The notes: generated by a model from the sequence alone, not told the origin. Shown: positions 49,264-58,117, numbered from the stretch's first letter. The stretch: 64,000 bases of DNA from Christensenella intestinihominis (GCF_001678845.1 NZ_MAIQ01000002.1:434001-498000); one strand, 5' to 3'. Made by a program: numbers and translations.

Positions 49264-51390
49264 TTACAGGTGCAGCACGCGGGCCTTGATCTCTTTTGTC
49301 TTGCCCACATTCCAGAAATTTTCACCGAGGTACCCGCAGGTGCGCCGCGTGACGTTCATTTTGGAATGATCCTTGTTGCCGCAGTTCGGGCACTCCCATT
49401 CGTTATCGTCGTTGATGATGATTTCACCGTCGAACCCGCACTCGTGGCAGTAATCGGATTTTGTATTGAATTCCGCATACTGGATATTGTCGTAAATATA
49501 TTTGACAACCTCCGCCAGCGCCTCCAGGTTGTGGCGCATGTTGGGAATCTCCACGTAAGAGATCGCACCGCCGGACGAGATGGCCTGGAACCTGCTCTCA
49601 AAATTAAACTTGCTGAACGCGTCGATCTTTTCCCGTACATCCACATGATAGGAATTGGTGTAATAACCCTTATCCGTCACGTCCTCGATGGTGCCGAAGC
49701 GTTCCTTGTCAATGCGCGCAAAGCGATAGCAGAGCGATTCCGCCGGGCTGCCGTACAGCCCGAAGCCGATTCCGGATTCCGCTTTCCAGCGGTCACAGGC
49801 CGCGCGCATGCGGTTCATCACCTGCATGGCGAATTCCTGGCCGCGCGGGGTGGTGTGGCTTTCGCCCTTCATCAGCTTGGTTACCTCGTAAAGGCCGATA
49901 TAGCCAAGGGAAATCGTGGAATAGCCGCCCTTCAGGAAGGGGTCGATTTTTTCACCGGGGGCAAGCCGCGCAATCGCGCCGTACTGCCAATGCACGGGGC
50001 TCACGTCCGACGTGGTTCCAAGCAGCGCGCGGTGGCGGCACATGAGGGCCTCGTGGCAGAGCTCCAGCCGTTCGTCCATCAGCTTCCAGAACTTTTTTTC
50101 GTCGCCCTTGGCGAGGATGCCGATTTGCGGCAGGTTCAGGCTCACAACGCCCTGGTTAAAGCGCCCTTCAAACTTATAATTCCCGTCCGCGTCCTTCCAC
50201 GGGGTCAGGAAGCTGCGGCAGCCCATGGGGCTGAACACGTTGCCCTCATAGTGCTCGCGCATCTTCTTCGCGGAAATATAGTCCGGGTACAGCCGCTTGG
50301 CGGAGCATTTCACCGCCAGCTGCGTGATGTAATCGTATTTCCCGCCCTTGAGGCAGTTGTGCTCGTCAAGGACGTAGACAAGCTTCGGGAACGCGGGGGT
50401 CACGTAAACGCCCTTGACGTTCTTGATTCCCTCCAGCCGCTGGCGCAGGATTTCCTCGACGATCATCGCGTTTTCCACGAGGTATTCGTCGTCCTTGTCA
50501 AGGTTCAGGAACAGCGTGACAAACGGCGACTGCCCGTTGGTAGTCATCAGCGTGTTGATCTGGTACTGGATGGTTTGGACCCCGCCGCGGAGCTCCGCGC
50601 GCAGCCGCTCGTCCGTCAGCTTTTCAATCGTCTTTTCCGGCGTATCCGGCCCCATGATCTCCCGGAAACGCGCGCGGAATTTATCGCGGCTGCGGCGCAG
50701 GTATTTTCCCAAATGCCGCACGTCGACGGACTGGCCGCCATATTGGCTGCTGGCGACGGAGGCGATGATCTGCGTCATTACCGTGCACGCGACCTGGAAG
50801 CTTTTGGGGCTTTCAATAAGCTTCCCGTTCATCACCGTCCCGTTATCGAGCATGTCTCCTATGTTAATCAGGCAGCAGTTAAAAATGGGCTGCAAAAAAT
50901 AGTCCGCGTCGTGGAAATGCAGGACTCCCTCGTCGTGCGCCTTGGAAATTTTTTCGGGAAGCAGAACCCTGCGGGTAAGGTCCTTGGAGACCTCCCCGGC
51001 GATCAGGTCGCGCTGCGTCGCCGCGACAACCGCGTTTTTGTTGGAATTTTCTTCCATAACATCCTTGTTGCTGTTTTGAATCAGGCTCAGGATGGAATCG
51101 TCCGTCGTGTTGGCCTTACGCACCAATGCGCGCGAATAGCGGTAAATGATATAGGTCTTGGCGAGAACGAATTTTTTCTCGTCCATCAGCTTCTGCTCGA
51201 TGATATCCTGGATATCCTCCACCAGCATCCGCTTGCGGTTCTTTTTTTCGATGCAGTCGATGATCGCGTTGATTTTCCCGTCCGATATTTTTTCGCTGTC
51301 TTCCACTTCGGCGTTTGCCTTGCGGATTGCAGTCGCTATTTTGCTCCTGTCATACTCCGCGCAACTGCCGTCCCTTTTGATTACCTGCAT
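49264..51390 (-). CDS. nrdD: anaerobic (class III) ribonucleoside-triphosphate reductase, copy 2
   Basis: 708 residues. The ATP cone at the N-terminus (QVIKRDGSCAEYDRSKIATAI) is followed by the barrel, a four-Cys zinc site (CHECGF ... CPNCGN) and the radical loop RRTCGYLGENFWN. Compared with copy 1, it keeps a Cys before the radical Gly and a typical E. coli/Lactococcus-like end. GGAGAAAATC precedes ATG. Two NrdR-like boxes lie in its promoter region, and no B12 riboswitch was seen. This is likely the constitutive anaerobic enzyme, while copy 1 is B12-gated. Confidence 0.97.
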   Translation of the reverse strand: MQVIKRDGSCAEYDRSKIATAIRKANAEVEDSEKISDGKINAIIDCIEKKNRKRMLVEDIQDIIEQKLMDEKKFVLAKTYIIYRYSRALVRKANTTDDSILSLIQNSNKDVMEENSNKNAVVAATQRDLIAGEVSKDLTRRVLLPEKISKAHDEGVLHFHDADYFLQPIFNCCLINIGDMLDNGTVMNGKLIESPKSFQVACTVMTQIIASVASSQYGGQSVDVRHLGKYLRRSRDKFRARFREIMGPDTPEKTIEKLTDERLRAELRGGVQTIQYQINTLMTTNGQSPFVTLFLNLDKDDEYLVENAMIVEEILRQRLEGIKNVKGVYVTPAFPKLVYVLDEHNCLKGGKYDYITQLAVKCSAKRLYPDYISAKKMREHYEGNVFSPMGCRSFLTPWKDADGNYKFEGRFNQGVVSLNLPQIGILAKGDEKKFWKLMDERLELCHEALMCRHRALLGTTSDVSPVHWQYGAIARLAPGEKIDPFLKGGYSTISLGYIGLYEVTKLMKGESHTTPRGQEFAMQVMNRMRAACDRWKAESGIGFGLYGSPAESLCYRFARIDKERFGTIEDVTDKGYYTNSYHVDVREKIDAFSKFNFESRFQAISSGGAISYVEIPNMRHNLEALAEVVKYIYDNIQYAEFNTKSDYCHECGFDGEIIINDDNEWECPNCGNKDHSKMNVTRRTCGYLGENFWNVGKTKEIKARVLHL

Positions 51391-51426
51391 ACCGATTTTC
51401 TCCTTCTCTTGTTCATGCCAGAAAAT

Positions 51427-51500
51427 ATAATATCATAGATAAACCAATATGTCCACCATATATCGTGTTTATTAAAATAAATGAGCACTATATTTAGTTG
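51427..51500 (-). promoter_or_regulatory. promoter of nrdD copy 2 with two NrdR boxes
   Basis: Minus strand: TGGACA (plus 51450-51455), 17 bases, TATTAT (51427-51432). Box 1 at 51453-51468 (plus-strand CCACCATATATCGTGT) matches the NrdR consensus closely and overlaps the -35. Box 2 at 51485-51500 (GCACTATATTTAGTTG) starts 32 bp away. This equals the spacing of the boxes at 6557-6604. Confidence 0.85.
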
Positions 51501-51551
51501 AAGTCTCGAAAACAAGAAAAAGGCTTTCCCATCCGCTTTGCGCGCGTTTAC

Positions 51552-51588
51552 ACAAAAAACGGGAAGCCGGATTGCACGGCTTCCCGTC
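51552..51588 (-). terminator. terminator of the sugar isomerase operon
   Basis: ACGGGAAGCC / GGCTTCCCGT perfect stem with a 9-base loop, followed by TTTTTTG on the minus strand. Confidence 0.88.
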
Positions 51589-51607
51589 TGGTTTTAAACA
51601 GCTTTGC

Positions 51608-53101
51608 TTATTCCGCGAACGGATTTTCCGTCGGGTACAGCATGCCTTTCGGCTGGTTGAACGCAATATCCTTCACGCCCAGGTAATCAAATATGCTGAA
51701 GAGCGCCTTGCCGACATGGCCGAACGCGACCGCGCCGTGGTGGGGATAGTGCTTCTCGATCAGCACATGGCGGTAGAAGCGGCCCATTTCCGGGATGGCG
51801 AATACGCCGATGCCGCCGAACGAACGCGTCGCAACCGGCAGGATTTCGCCCTGCGCGATATAGCTGTGGAGCGTGCCGTCCGCCGCGCCGTGCAGGCGGT
51901 AGAAGGTAATCTGCCCGGCGGCGATATCGCCTTCGAGCGTGCCGCGCGTGAAGTCCGGCGTACCGCCGTTTTCAAGCAGGCGGTTCTGGATCAGCTGGTA
52001 TTTCACAGCCGCGCCCTTGGCGAGCTTGCAGAACGGCGTATTCCCGCAATGGAAGCCCATGAACGTATCTTTCAGCGTATAGTCAAACTTGCCCTTGATA
52101 TCCTCTTCATAGATATCGCGCGGAACGGAGTTGTTGATGTCAAGCAGCGTGACCGCGTCGCCCGTGATGCACGCGCCGATGTATTCGGACAGCGCGCCGT
52201 AAATATCCACTTCGCACGCCACCGGGATGCCCCTTGAAGCAAGGCGGCTGTTTACATAGCAGGGCTCGAAACCGAATTCCTTCGGGAACGCCGGCCAGCA
52301 TTTATCCGCAAACGCAACATATTTGCGCGCGCCCTTGTTTTCCTCCGCCCAGTCGAGCAGCGTGAGTTCAAACTGCGCCATGCGGGGCAGCAGGTCGGGA
52401 TACTGGTTGCCTTCCATGCCAAGCTCGTCCGCCATGTCTTTCACAACGTCGCCGATGCGCGGATCGTTTTCATGCGCACGGTAGGCGACCAGAAGGTCGA
52501 GCTCGGAATTCTCCTGGATTTCCACGCCGAGGTCGTACAGCGGCTTGATCGGCGCGTTGCAGGCAAAGAAATCCTGCGGGCGCGGCCCGAACGTAATGAT
52601 CTTGAGGTTGGCAAGGCCGATCAGCACGCGCGCCACGGGGACGAAGTCCGCGATCATATCCGCGATTTCTTCCGCCGTGCCCACCGGATATTCCGGGATA
52701 TAGGCCTTGAGGTTACGGAGGCCGAGGTTGTATGAACAATTCAGCATTCCGCAATATGCGTCGCCGCGGCCGTTAATCAGGTCTTTGCCCGTTTCCTCGG
52801 CTGCCGCCGCATACATCACCGGGCCGTCGAAATATTTCGCGATCAGCGTTTCCGGCGTTTCCGGGCCGAAGTTGCCAAGGAATACGAGCAGCGCGTTGCA
52901 GCCTGCCGCCGTTACCTCCGCGACCGCTTTTTGCATGTCGGTTTCGTTTTCAACGGTGGTTTTTGCTTCAAAAAGGTCGATGCCTTTCTGCGTGCAGGCG
53001 TCCTTTACCGCCGCGCGGCGGCGTTCGGACAGCGAGATGACAAAGCAATCGCGGCTGACCGCGATTACGCCAAGTTTTACTTCAGGAATGTTGTTACCCA
53101 T
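51608..53101 (-). CDS. L-fucose/L-arabinose isomerase family protein
   Basis: A 497-residue cytoplasmic isomerase of the FucI/AraA superfamily. The order of conserved segments fits the family (N-terminal Rossmann-like part with ALLVFLGNFGPET; GFGPRPQDF-like ITFGPRPQDFFACNAPIKPLYDLG; catalytic Glu and Asp in ACEVDIYGALSEY and the following LLDIN; C-terminal FYRLHGAADGTLHSYIAQGEILP). It lacks the full length of FucI, so the sugar is uncertain. GGAGGTCAAAG lies before ATG 53101. It is the second gene after a DUF4867 protein and is divergent from a LacI regulator with paired operators, i.e. an inducible sugar locus. Confidence 0.9.
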   Translation of the reverse strand: MGNNIPEVKLGVIAVSRDCFVISLSERRRAAVKDACTQKGIDLFEAKTTVENETDMQKAVAEVTAAGCNALLVFLGNFGPETPETLIAKYFDGPVMYAAAAEETGKDLINGRGDAYCGMLNCSYNLGLRNLKAYIPEYPVGTAEEIADMIADFVPVARVLIGLANLKIITFGPRPQDFFACNAPIKPLYDLGVEIQENSELDLLVAYRAHENDPRIGDVVKDMADELGMEGNQYPDLLPRMAQFELTLLDWAEENKGARKYVAFADKCWPAFPKEFGFEPCYVNSRLASRGIPVACEVDIYGALSEYIGACITGDAVTLLDINNSVPRDIYEEDIKGKFDYTLKDTFMGFHCGNTPFCKLAKGAAVKYQLIQNRLLENGGTPDFTRGTLEGDIAAGQITFYRLHGAADGTLHSYIAQGEILPVATRSFGGIGVFAIPEMGRFYRHVLIEKHYPHHGAVAFGHVGKALFSIFDYLGVKDIAFNQPKGMLYPTENPFAE

Positions 53102-53146
53102 TACTTTGACCTCCAAAATAGTTTTTTCTTATATCTTATATATAAT

Positions 53147-53767
53147 TTATAGTGTAATATTTTCGCCGGTAAGGCCAATGAACGCGCCGTCCTTGTCAAG
53201 GCCGCTTTCCGGATGGGCGATCAGCCACTTATTCCGTGCGAAAAGCAGCGCGTCCTCCCCTTCCTTCCCGGGCGTGAACGTAAGCGGTTCGTTTGTTTCC
53301 TTCGGCAGCACGACCACCACGCGGAATTTTCCGCCGGAGCTGATGGGCGCGTAATGCAGCGTAGTCGCGTAGACCTCCACCGCCGTGCCCGCGGGCACGA
53401 GGAACGCTTCCATTTTTGACGTATCATACGCAAAGGTATCCGGGTCGATATCCTGCTGCATGCCGATCAGAAGAATCATATCCGTACACGCGACATTGAT
53501 TTCACTCGAACGGTGATACTCGAGGGCGTTGAGCGTGTGGTTGTCCCCGTTGCAATAGCCGACCTGAATCGGCAGTCCGCCATAAACCGAATCGCGCAAT
53601 TCGGCGAATACCCCGACCGCCTCAAGCTGCGGGACGCTCGGCTCGTAAACCACCCCGTCCGGCGCAGGCGTGCTTTCCATTGCCTTCATAAGTTCATCAA
53701 AATCAATCCCTTTGACGATCCTTCCGTATTTGCGGAAAGCCGGTGAGGCGACCTCTTGAATCTTCAT
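53147..53767 (-). CDS. DUF4867-family protein (sugar locus)
   Basis: 206 residues, cupin-like beta-rich, with YEPSVPQLEAVGVFAELRDSVYGGLPIQVGYCNG and LEYHRSSEINVACTDMILLIG segments as in DUF4867. AAGGGGGG lies before the ATG at 53767. It is the first gene of the divergent sugar unit; the isomerase follows after 45 bases. DUF4867 proteins usually sit beside such isomerases and may be sugar epimerases or mutarotases, but their role is unproven. Confidence 0.85.
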   Translation of the reverse strand: MKIQEVASPAFRKYGRIVKGIDFDELMKAMESTPAPDGVVYEPSVPQLEAVGVFAELRDSVYGGLPIQVGYCNGDNHTLNALEYHRSSEINVACTDMILLIGMQQDIDPDTFAYDTSKMEAFLVPAGTAVEVYATTLHYAPISSGGKFRVVVVLPKETNEPLTFTPGKEGEDALLFARNKWLIAHPESGLDKDGAFIGLTGENITL

Positions 53768-53815
53768 TGTGATTCCCCCCTTGAAATTCATTTTTAAGTT
53801 GAATACCTGTTTTGT

Positions 53816-53956
53816 TGTGCACGAGCACACGCCCGTTACTTTTAGAATACCATTGCATTTTGCTCCCGTCAATGCTTTTTTCTTTGTTTCCAATGCCTGT
53901 TGACAGGAAAGGTGCAAAGCATTATCATAAAATTATAGAATATGTGCTCGTGCACA
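53816..53956. promoter_or_regulatory. divergent promoters with paired LacI-type operators
   Basis: The 14-mer TGTGCACGAGCACA lies at 53816-53829 and its exact reverse complement at 53943-53956, about 127 bp apart. The sugar promoter is on the minus strand: TTGACG (plus 53867-53872), 17 bases, TATTCT (53844-53849). The lacI promoter is on the plus strand: TTGACA (53900-53905), 17 bases, TATCAT (53923-53928). Each operator lies just downstream of one -10, placed for repression, possibly with looping. Confidence 0.88.
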
Positions 53957-53985
53957 TAAAATTTGTATCTGGATTCGGTGTAATC

Positions 53986-55005
53986 ATGGCGACAATTAAA
54001 CAAATTTCCGAACTGAGCGGCGTTTCACGCGGCACGGTGGACCGCGTCCTGAACGGCCGGGGGCACGTGTCCCCGGAAAAGGAACGGCTGGTGCGCAGCA
54101 TCGCGCAGCAGGTGGGCTATACGCCCAACCGTGCGGGCAAGGCGCTTGCCGCACGCAAAAAATCATACAGCATCGGCGTGCTTTTGGCGAGCGAGGGCAA
54201 CCCGTTTTTCAGCGAGGTTATCCGCGGCGTGCACGAAGCGGAACGCGAGCTTCACGATTATGGCGTGAAGGTGGGTTTGCGCACCCAAAAAGGCTATGAC
54301 GTCGCCGCCCAGCTCGCGGCCATGGATGCAATGGGCGAAGACGTAAACGCCCTGATCCTGAACCCCATCAACGACCCGGCTGTCGCGGAAAAAATCAACG
54401 CGCTTTCCGACCGCGGCGTGCAGATGTATACGCTCAATACGGATATTGAAGGCTGCCGCCGCCTGTGCTATGTGGGCAGCGACTATTTCGAGGGCGGGCG
54501 CATTGCCTGCGGCATGCTCGGGCTGCTTACCGGCGGCGTGGCAAACGTGGGTATCCTTACGGGTTCGGTGCACATTTTGGGGCACAAGCAGCGCATCAAC
54601 GGATTTTTGGACGTCATGTATAAAAAATATCCCCAGTTTCGTTTTTTATCCATCATGGAAACGGAGGACGACGATATGGTGGGATTCGAGAGCACGCGCA
54701 AGATGCTCACGGATTATCCCGAGCTCGACACAATTTTCCTCGCCGCGGCCGGCGTATACGGCGTGTGCCGCGCCGTGCAGTCTTTCCTGCCGGAACGCAG
54801 GCTGCACATCGTTTCCTTCGACCATATCCCGCAGACCGAAGAACTGATGCGCGCGGGGCTGATCCAGGCGACGATCTGCCAGCAGCCGTTCGCCCAGGGC
54901 TATGAAGCGGTGAAGCTTGCGTTTAATTCGCTGATGACCGGCGTGCCTCCCGAGGAGGACCAGTTTATCGTCAAAAACGATATCCGTATCCTGGAAAACC
55001 TGTGA
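53986..55005 (+). CDS. LacI-family transcriptional repressor
   Basis: 339 residues. The N-terminal LacI DNA-binding domain (TIKQISELSGVSRGTVDRVLNGRGHVSPEKERLV) has the hinge AGKALAARK. The periplasmic-binding-like ligand domain carries GVLLASEGNPFFSEVIRG and later VGSDYFEGGR and VSFDHIPQT. ATG 53986 was chosen because the longer frame from 53812 would run through the promoter and operator. It is divergent from the sugar genes, whose operators flank both promoters. The inducer is probably the isomerase substrate. Confidence 0.94.
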   Translation: MATIKQISELSGVSRGTVDRVLNGRGHVSPEKERLVRSIAQQVGYTPNRAGKALAARKKSYSIGVLLASEGNPFFSEVIRGVHEAERELHDYGVKVGLRTQKGYDVAAQLAAMDAMGEDVNALILNPINDPAVAEKINALSDRGVQMYTLNTDIEGCRRLCYVGSDYFEGGRIACGMLGLLTGGVANVGILTGSVHILGHKQRINGFLDVMYKKYPQFRFLSIMETEDDDMVGFESTRKMLTDYPELDTIFLAAAGVYGVCRAVQSFLPERRLHIVSFDHIPQTEELMRAGLIQATICQQPFAQGYEAVKLAFNSLMTGVPPEEDQFIVKNDIRILENL

Positions 55006-55037
55006 CCATCCAGCTGGCGGCAACAAAGGAGACAAAA

Positions 55038-55400
55038 ATGAGAATTCATTCGGTAACAAAGAACAGCATAGCGTGTGCTGTCATTGAGAGTGATGCTGTG
55101 GTAATCACCGACGCACAGTCCGCACTTGATATATTGATGACGGCGAACTATGAAGCAGGCACCAAAAACCTTGTAATAAACAAGGAACTCATTACAGAAG
55201 ATTTCTTTATTCTCAGCCGCGGCCTTGCGGGGGAAGTTTTGCAGAAATACATAAACTATGGCGGGCGAATTGCAATCTATGGCGATTATTCGCACTACAC
55301 AAGTAAACCCCTCAGAGACTTTATCTATGAAAGCAATAAAGGTAAAGATGTTTTCTTTGTTGCCACGAAAGATGAAGCCGTTGACATGCTGACGAAGTAA
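55038..55400 (+). CDS. DUF4180 protein
   Basis: A 120-residue cytoplasmic protein matching DUF4180: ALDILMTANYEAGTKNLVINKELITEDFFILSRGLAGEVLQKYINYGGRIAIYGDYSHYTSKPLRDFIYESNKGKDVFF. This domain is thought to be an allosteric or effector domain of unknown activity. AAAGGAG sits 6 bases before the ATG. It follows LacI by 32 bases but is more AT-rich, so it may not belong to the sugar locus. Confidence 0.88.
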   Translation: MRIHSVTKNSIACAVIESDAVVITDAQSALDILMTANYEAGTKNLVINKELITEDFFILSRGLAGEVLQKYINYGGRIAIYGDYSHYTSKPLRDFIYESNKGKDVFFVATKDEAVDMLTK

Positions 55401-55437
55401 ATCAAAGGTAATTAAGGGCGTAGGATTCTCCCAACAG

Positions 55438-55620
55438 GCAAAATGCGAAGCATTTTTGCGGAAAGGGTGCTTTTTTCCTATGCCTGCTATAAGAAGCTAT
55501 AAAAAGTTTCCCGGCTATAGAATCAATAAAAAAAGAATATATTTAATGGGGTGGAGTTCTAAGCAGGATACCTGTACTGCTTTGTGCAGTGCCGCTCCCA
55601 CCCAAAGGCCGGACATTTTC
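55438..55620 (+). other. structured intergenic region with hairpins
   Basis: A hairpin GCAAAATGC / GCATTTTTGC (55438-55459, one extra T) may terminate the DUF4180 gene. Further on, GGGGTGGAG and CTCCCACCC can close a stem around an inner ACTGC / GCAGT hairpin (about 55549-55607). A short frame at 55456-55662 has no ribosome site and no family. The rest of 55401-55651 holds no gene I can support. Confidence 0.4.
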
Positions 55621-55651
55621 CCTGTTGAAAAGATTATCTATAATGTGGTTT

Positions 55652-55858
55652 TTACTGATTGAAATCATATTCAAACAAATCATTCGGTTCACACTTAAAA
55701 ATTACACAAAGTGTTTCTATCATTTCATAACGAATTGACTTTGTCTGGTTATTAATCATATTGCTGAAATTTTGATAACTCATACCGAGTTGTTTATAAA
55801 GAGCGTATTTTGTCATTTCGTTTTCTTTTAACAAATCCAGCACCTTTAATTTCAACAC
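55652..55858 (-). CDS. small XRE-family regulator
   Basis: 68 residues forming one Cro/CI-type helix-turn-helix (LLKENEMTKYALYKQLGMSYQNFSNMINNQTKSIRYEMIETLCVIFKCEPNDLFEYD). GTG 55858 is the likely start, 8 bases after GGAGG. The TTG at 55873 would overlap the ribosome site. A second XRE gene lies 30 bases upstream on the same strand, so the two form a unit. Confidence 0.82.
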   Translation of the reverse strand: MLKLKVLDLLKENEMTKYALYKQLGMSYQNFSNMINNQTKSIRYEMIETLCVIFKCEPNDLFEYDFNQ

Positions 55859-55888
55859 GGATTTTTCCTCCAAGAATATTATTTCTTC

Positions 55889-56206
55889 CTATTGATCCGC
55901 CACGCCTTGCGCATAAGAAATCACTTTTTCTTTATTTGTTTTATTCAGTTTGCGATAAAGATAAACCAGATTTACTTCTTCTGTTGATAAATCACGGGAA
56001 GTCAATGGCTTGCGTGCATCAGATAAGTCCAACAAATAGTCAGTCGATACATCAAAAAATTTCGAGATTCTAATTATCATCTCACTGTCAGGCTGGCGTT
56101 CGCCAGTTTCAAATGCGCTGATAGTCGTTTGGGAGACATTCAACTCCATCGCCATCCGTTCCTGATTATAGCCTTTTTCAATTCGTAATTTCCTTAATCT
56201 CTTCAT
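55889..56206 (-). CDS. XRE-family regulator
   Basis: 105 residues: N-terminal helix-turn-helix (LRIEKGYNQERMAMELNVSQTTISAFETGERQPDSEMIIRISKFFDVSTDYLL), then a short helical tail (LYRKLNKTNKEKVISYAQGV). Such double XRE arrangements are common on mobile elements, but none is visible here. AT-rich compared with the next gene. Divergent from the SLOG gene at 56318. Confidence 0.88.
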   Translation of the reverse strand: MKRLRKLRIEKGYNQERMAMELNVSQTTISAFETGERQPDSEMIIRISKFFDVSTDYLLDLSDARKPLTSRDLSTEEVNLVYLYRKLNKTNKEKVISYAQGVADQ

Positions 56207-56317
56207 TAGTTTACCCTCTTTGCAAATATTATCATTGCAAAACCGGGTTATTTTTATTTATAATCAGGGTAAATGTACCCGTATATAGAATAATAAGTGA
56301 TTTAGGAGATAATTAAC

Positions 56318-56821
56318 ATGAAAAAATATACCTGCTGTTTCGCGGGCCCCGGCCCGGAAAGGCTCCCGTTTTCCATGACGTGCCGCAGCCTGCGGCGCGA
56401 CTTCCTGTTTGAACGCATCCTTTCCGCCATCGTCGAAAAAAGGAAGCACGACCATTGCCGCACCTTCCTGTGCGGCATGGACCAGGGCGCGGATTTGCTC
56501 TGCGCGCAGGCCGTCCTTGAATTGAAGGAGGAGTTCTGCGCCTCTATACGGCTTGCCTGCGTCCTTACTTATCCCGGCCAGGCGGAGGACTGGCCCAAAA
56601 AGGCGCGGGAGCAATATCAAAGCATCCTTGAACGCGCCGACAAGCGCATTGTCCTCCAGGACGAGGAAACAAACGGCTGTTTGCTCGCGCAAAAGCGTTT
56701 CATGATAAAGCGTTCCTCCCACCTGATCGCCGTGTCGAACGGCATATACGGCGGCCTGCCCGCCTACGCCATGGACTATGCCCGCAAACGCGGCCTTTCC
56801 ATCACGGTCATCGAGCCATAG
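56318..56821 (+). CDS. SLOG-family (DUF1273/YpsA-like) protein
   Basis: 167 residues, Rossmann-type. CCFAGPGPERLPFS corresponds to the family start TGHRPEKL, with His-Arg replaced by Pro-Gly-Pro, a notable change. Then FLCGMDQGADLLCAQAVLELKE and a C-terminal SNGIYGGLPAYAMDYARKRGL. SLOG proteins bind nucleotide-derived ligands and often sit beside defence or stress genes. No such partner was recognised next to it. Function unknown. Confidence 0.82.
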   Translation: MKKYTCCFAGPGPERLPFSMTCRSLRRDFLFERILSAIVEKRKHDHCRTFLCGMDQGADLLCAQAVLELKEEFCASIRLACVLTYPGQAEDWPKKAREQYQSILERADKRIVLQDEETNGCLLAQKRFMIKRSSHLIAVSNGIYGGLPAYAMDYARKRGLSITVIEP

Positions 56822-56985
56822 AACCGCAAAAACAACCGAACACCTATCGCGCAATTCCATTTTTAAATGCCAATTATTCCAGCATTTACGCAAGCATAGT
56901 CTTGGGCCTGCTGTGCAATATCTTCCGCAACGGGGATGTGGTGCGCGACCATAGGGTGAAGGCCGTCGCCTGACCGGCGGGCTGT

Positions 56986-57555
56986 TTACAGGCCGAATAC
57001 GCCGAAGAGCAGGAGCCCGATGCCGCCCGAGACAAGCATGACGAGCATCGGGCTCCATTTGAATTTACGGAGCAGCACCAGCATCCCCGCAAAAACGCAC
57101 GCGGTGGCAAGGCTCACCTGCGTGCCCTCGCCAAGCCCGGAGGAACCGGTGAGCGCGATCAGCAAAATCGTGCACGCGGAAGCGGCAATCAGCCCGACTG
57201 ATGCGGCGCGAAGCCCGGCGAGCACATCCGTCACCCCCTGGATTCCGCTGTATTTGCGGAACAGGTGATAGAGGATCGTCGCCATCAGCACCCCCGAAAT
57301 CACGCATCCGAAGGTGGCGGCCACCGCCCCGGGCAGGCCCGCGATGCGCGTGCCCACAAAGGTTGACGTATTGACCGCGATGGGGCCGGGCGTCATCTGC
57401 GAAATGGTCAGGATGTCCGTAAGCTCGTTATAGCTGAGCCAATGCTGTGTTTCCACAATATATTCCTGGATCAGCGGAATGGTGGCATAGCCCCCGCCAA
57501 AGCTGAACAATCCCACCTGGAGGAAATTCCAGAGCAGGCTAAGTAGCAGCTCCAT
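56986..57555 (-). CDS. chromate transporter family subunit (short ChrA type)
   Basis: 189 residues with five to six helices and the CHR signature FLQVGLFSFGGGYATIPLIQEYIV (about residues 10-33), later ISQMTPGPIAVNTSTFVGTRIAG. Short CHR proteins work as pairs. The partner gene overlaps by 17 bases. They export chromate or other oxyanions; in anaerobes the true substrate is often unknown. Confidence 0.92.
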   Translation of the reverse strand: MELLLSLLWNFLQVGLFSFGGGYATIPLIQEYIVETQHWLSYNELTDILTISQMTPGPIAVNTSTFVGTRIAGLPGAVAATFGCVISGVLMATILYHLFRKYSGIQGVTDVLAGLRAASVGLIAASACTILLIALTGSSGLGEGTQVSLATACVFAGMLVLLRKFKWSPMLVMLVSGGIGLLLFGVFGL

Positions 57556-58117
57556 CGCGTTTCCTCCTCCTTGAGACAAAGCCCGCAATAAGCGACACTG
57601 CCGCGCTTCCTGCAATCACAAACACCACGTTGATTTGCAGGAAAAACACGAGCACGAACGACGCGGGCAGCAAAACATTCAGCAGGCGGTTTTTCTCGCG
57701 GAACACCGCCCGCCCCATATCGAGCACCACATCCACAACCAGCGCGCACACGCCCGCCTCCATCCCCCGGAGAACCGCGCGGACAACCTGGTTTTCACTG
57801 AACGCCGCATAAAAAAACGAAATCACCGTCAGGATGATGAGCGGCGGGATGACCGCGCCGATGCAGCCGATGACCACGCCCTTTTTCCCCGCCACACGAT
57901 AGCCCGTGACCGCCGCGAGGTTTACCGCGATGGCCCCGGGGGACGACTGCGCGCACGCCGCAAGGTCCATCAGCTCTTTTTCGCCGAACAGGTTCTTTTT
58001 TTCCACATAATACTTGCGGATCATGGGCACGACGACATAGCCGCCCCCGAACGTGAAGGCGCTGATAAACAAATTGATTCCAAACAGCCATAACAGCGAT
58101 ATTTTTTTCTCTTCCAT
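57539..58117 (-). CDS. chromate transporter family subunit (short ChrA type), partner
   Basis: 192 residues with CHR signatures NLFISAFTFGGGYVVVPMIRKYYV and AACAQSSPGAIAVNLAAVTGYRVAG. Together with the following gene it would make the two-domain transporter. Divergent from a LysR regulator with 87 bases between them. That AT-rich gap includes an imperfect inverted repeat (ATTGCAT ... ATGCTAT) that might be the LysR site. Confidence 0.92.
   Translation of the reverse strand: MEEKKISLLWLFGINLFISAFTFGGGYVVVPMIRKYYVEKKNLFGEKELMDLAACAQSSPGAIAVNLAAVTGYRVAGKKGVVIGCIGAVIPPLIILTVISFFYAAFSENQVVRAVLRGMEAGVCALVVDVVLDMGRAVFREKNRLLNVLLPASFVLVFFLQINVVFVIAGSAAVSLIAGFVSRRRKRDGAAT

Noticed and set aside
49177-51438. 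753-codon plus-strand frame across nrdD copy 2
   Set aside because: Antisense shadow. The minus strand encodes an intact NrdD with zinc site and radical loop.
55456-55662. 68-codon plus-strand frame
   Set aside because: No ribosome site, odd composition, and it crosses hairpins. Treated as non-coding.
56822-56985. A short frame (about 45 residues, ending VVRDHRVKAVA) after the SLOG gene
   Set aside because: No start codon or ribosome site and no family. May be a decayed gene end but not supportable.
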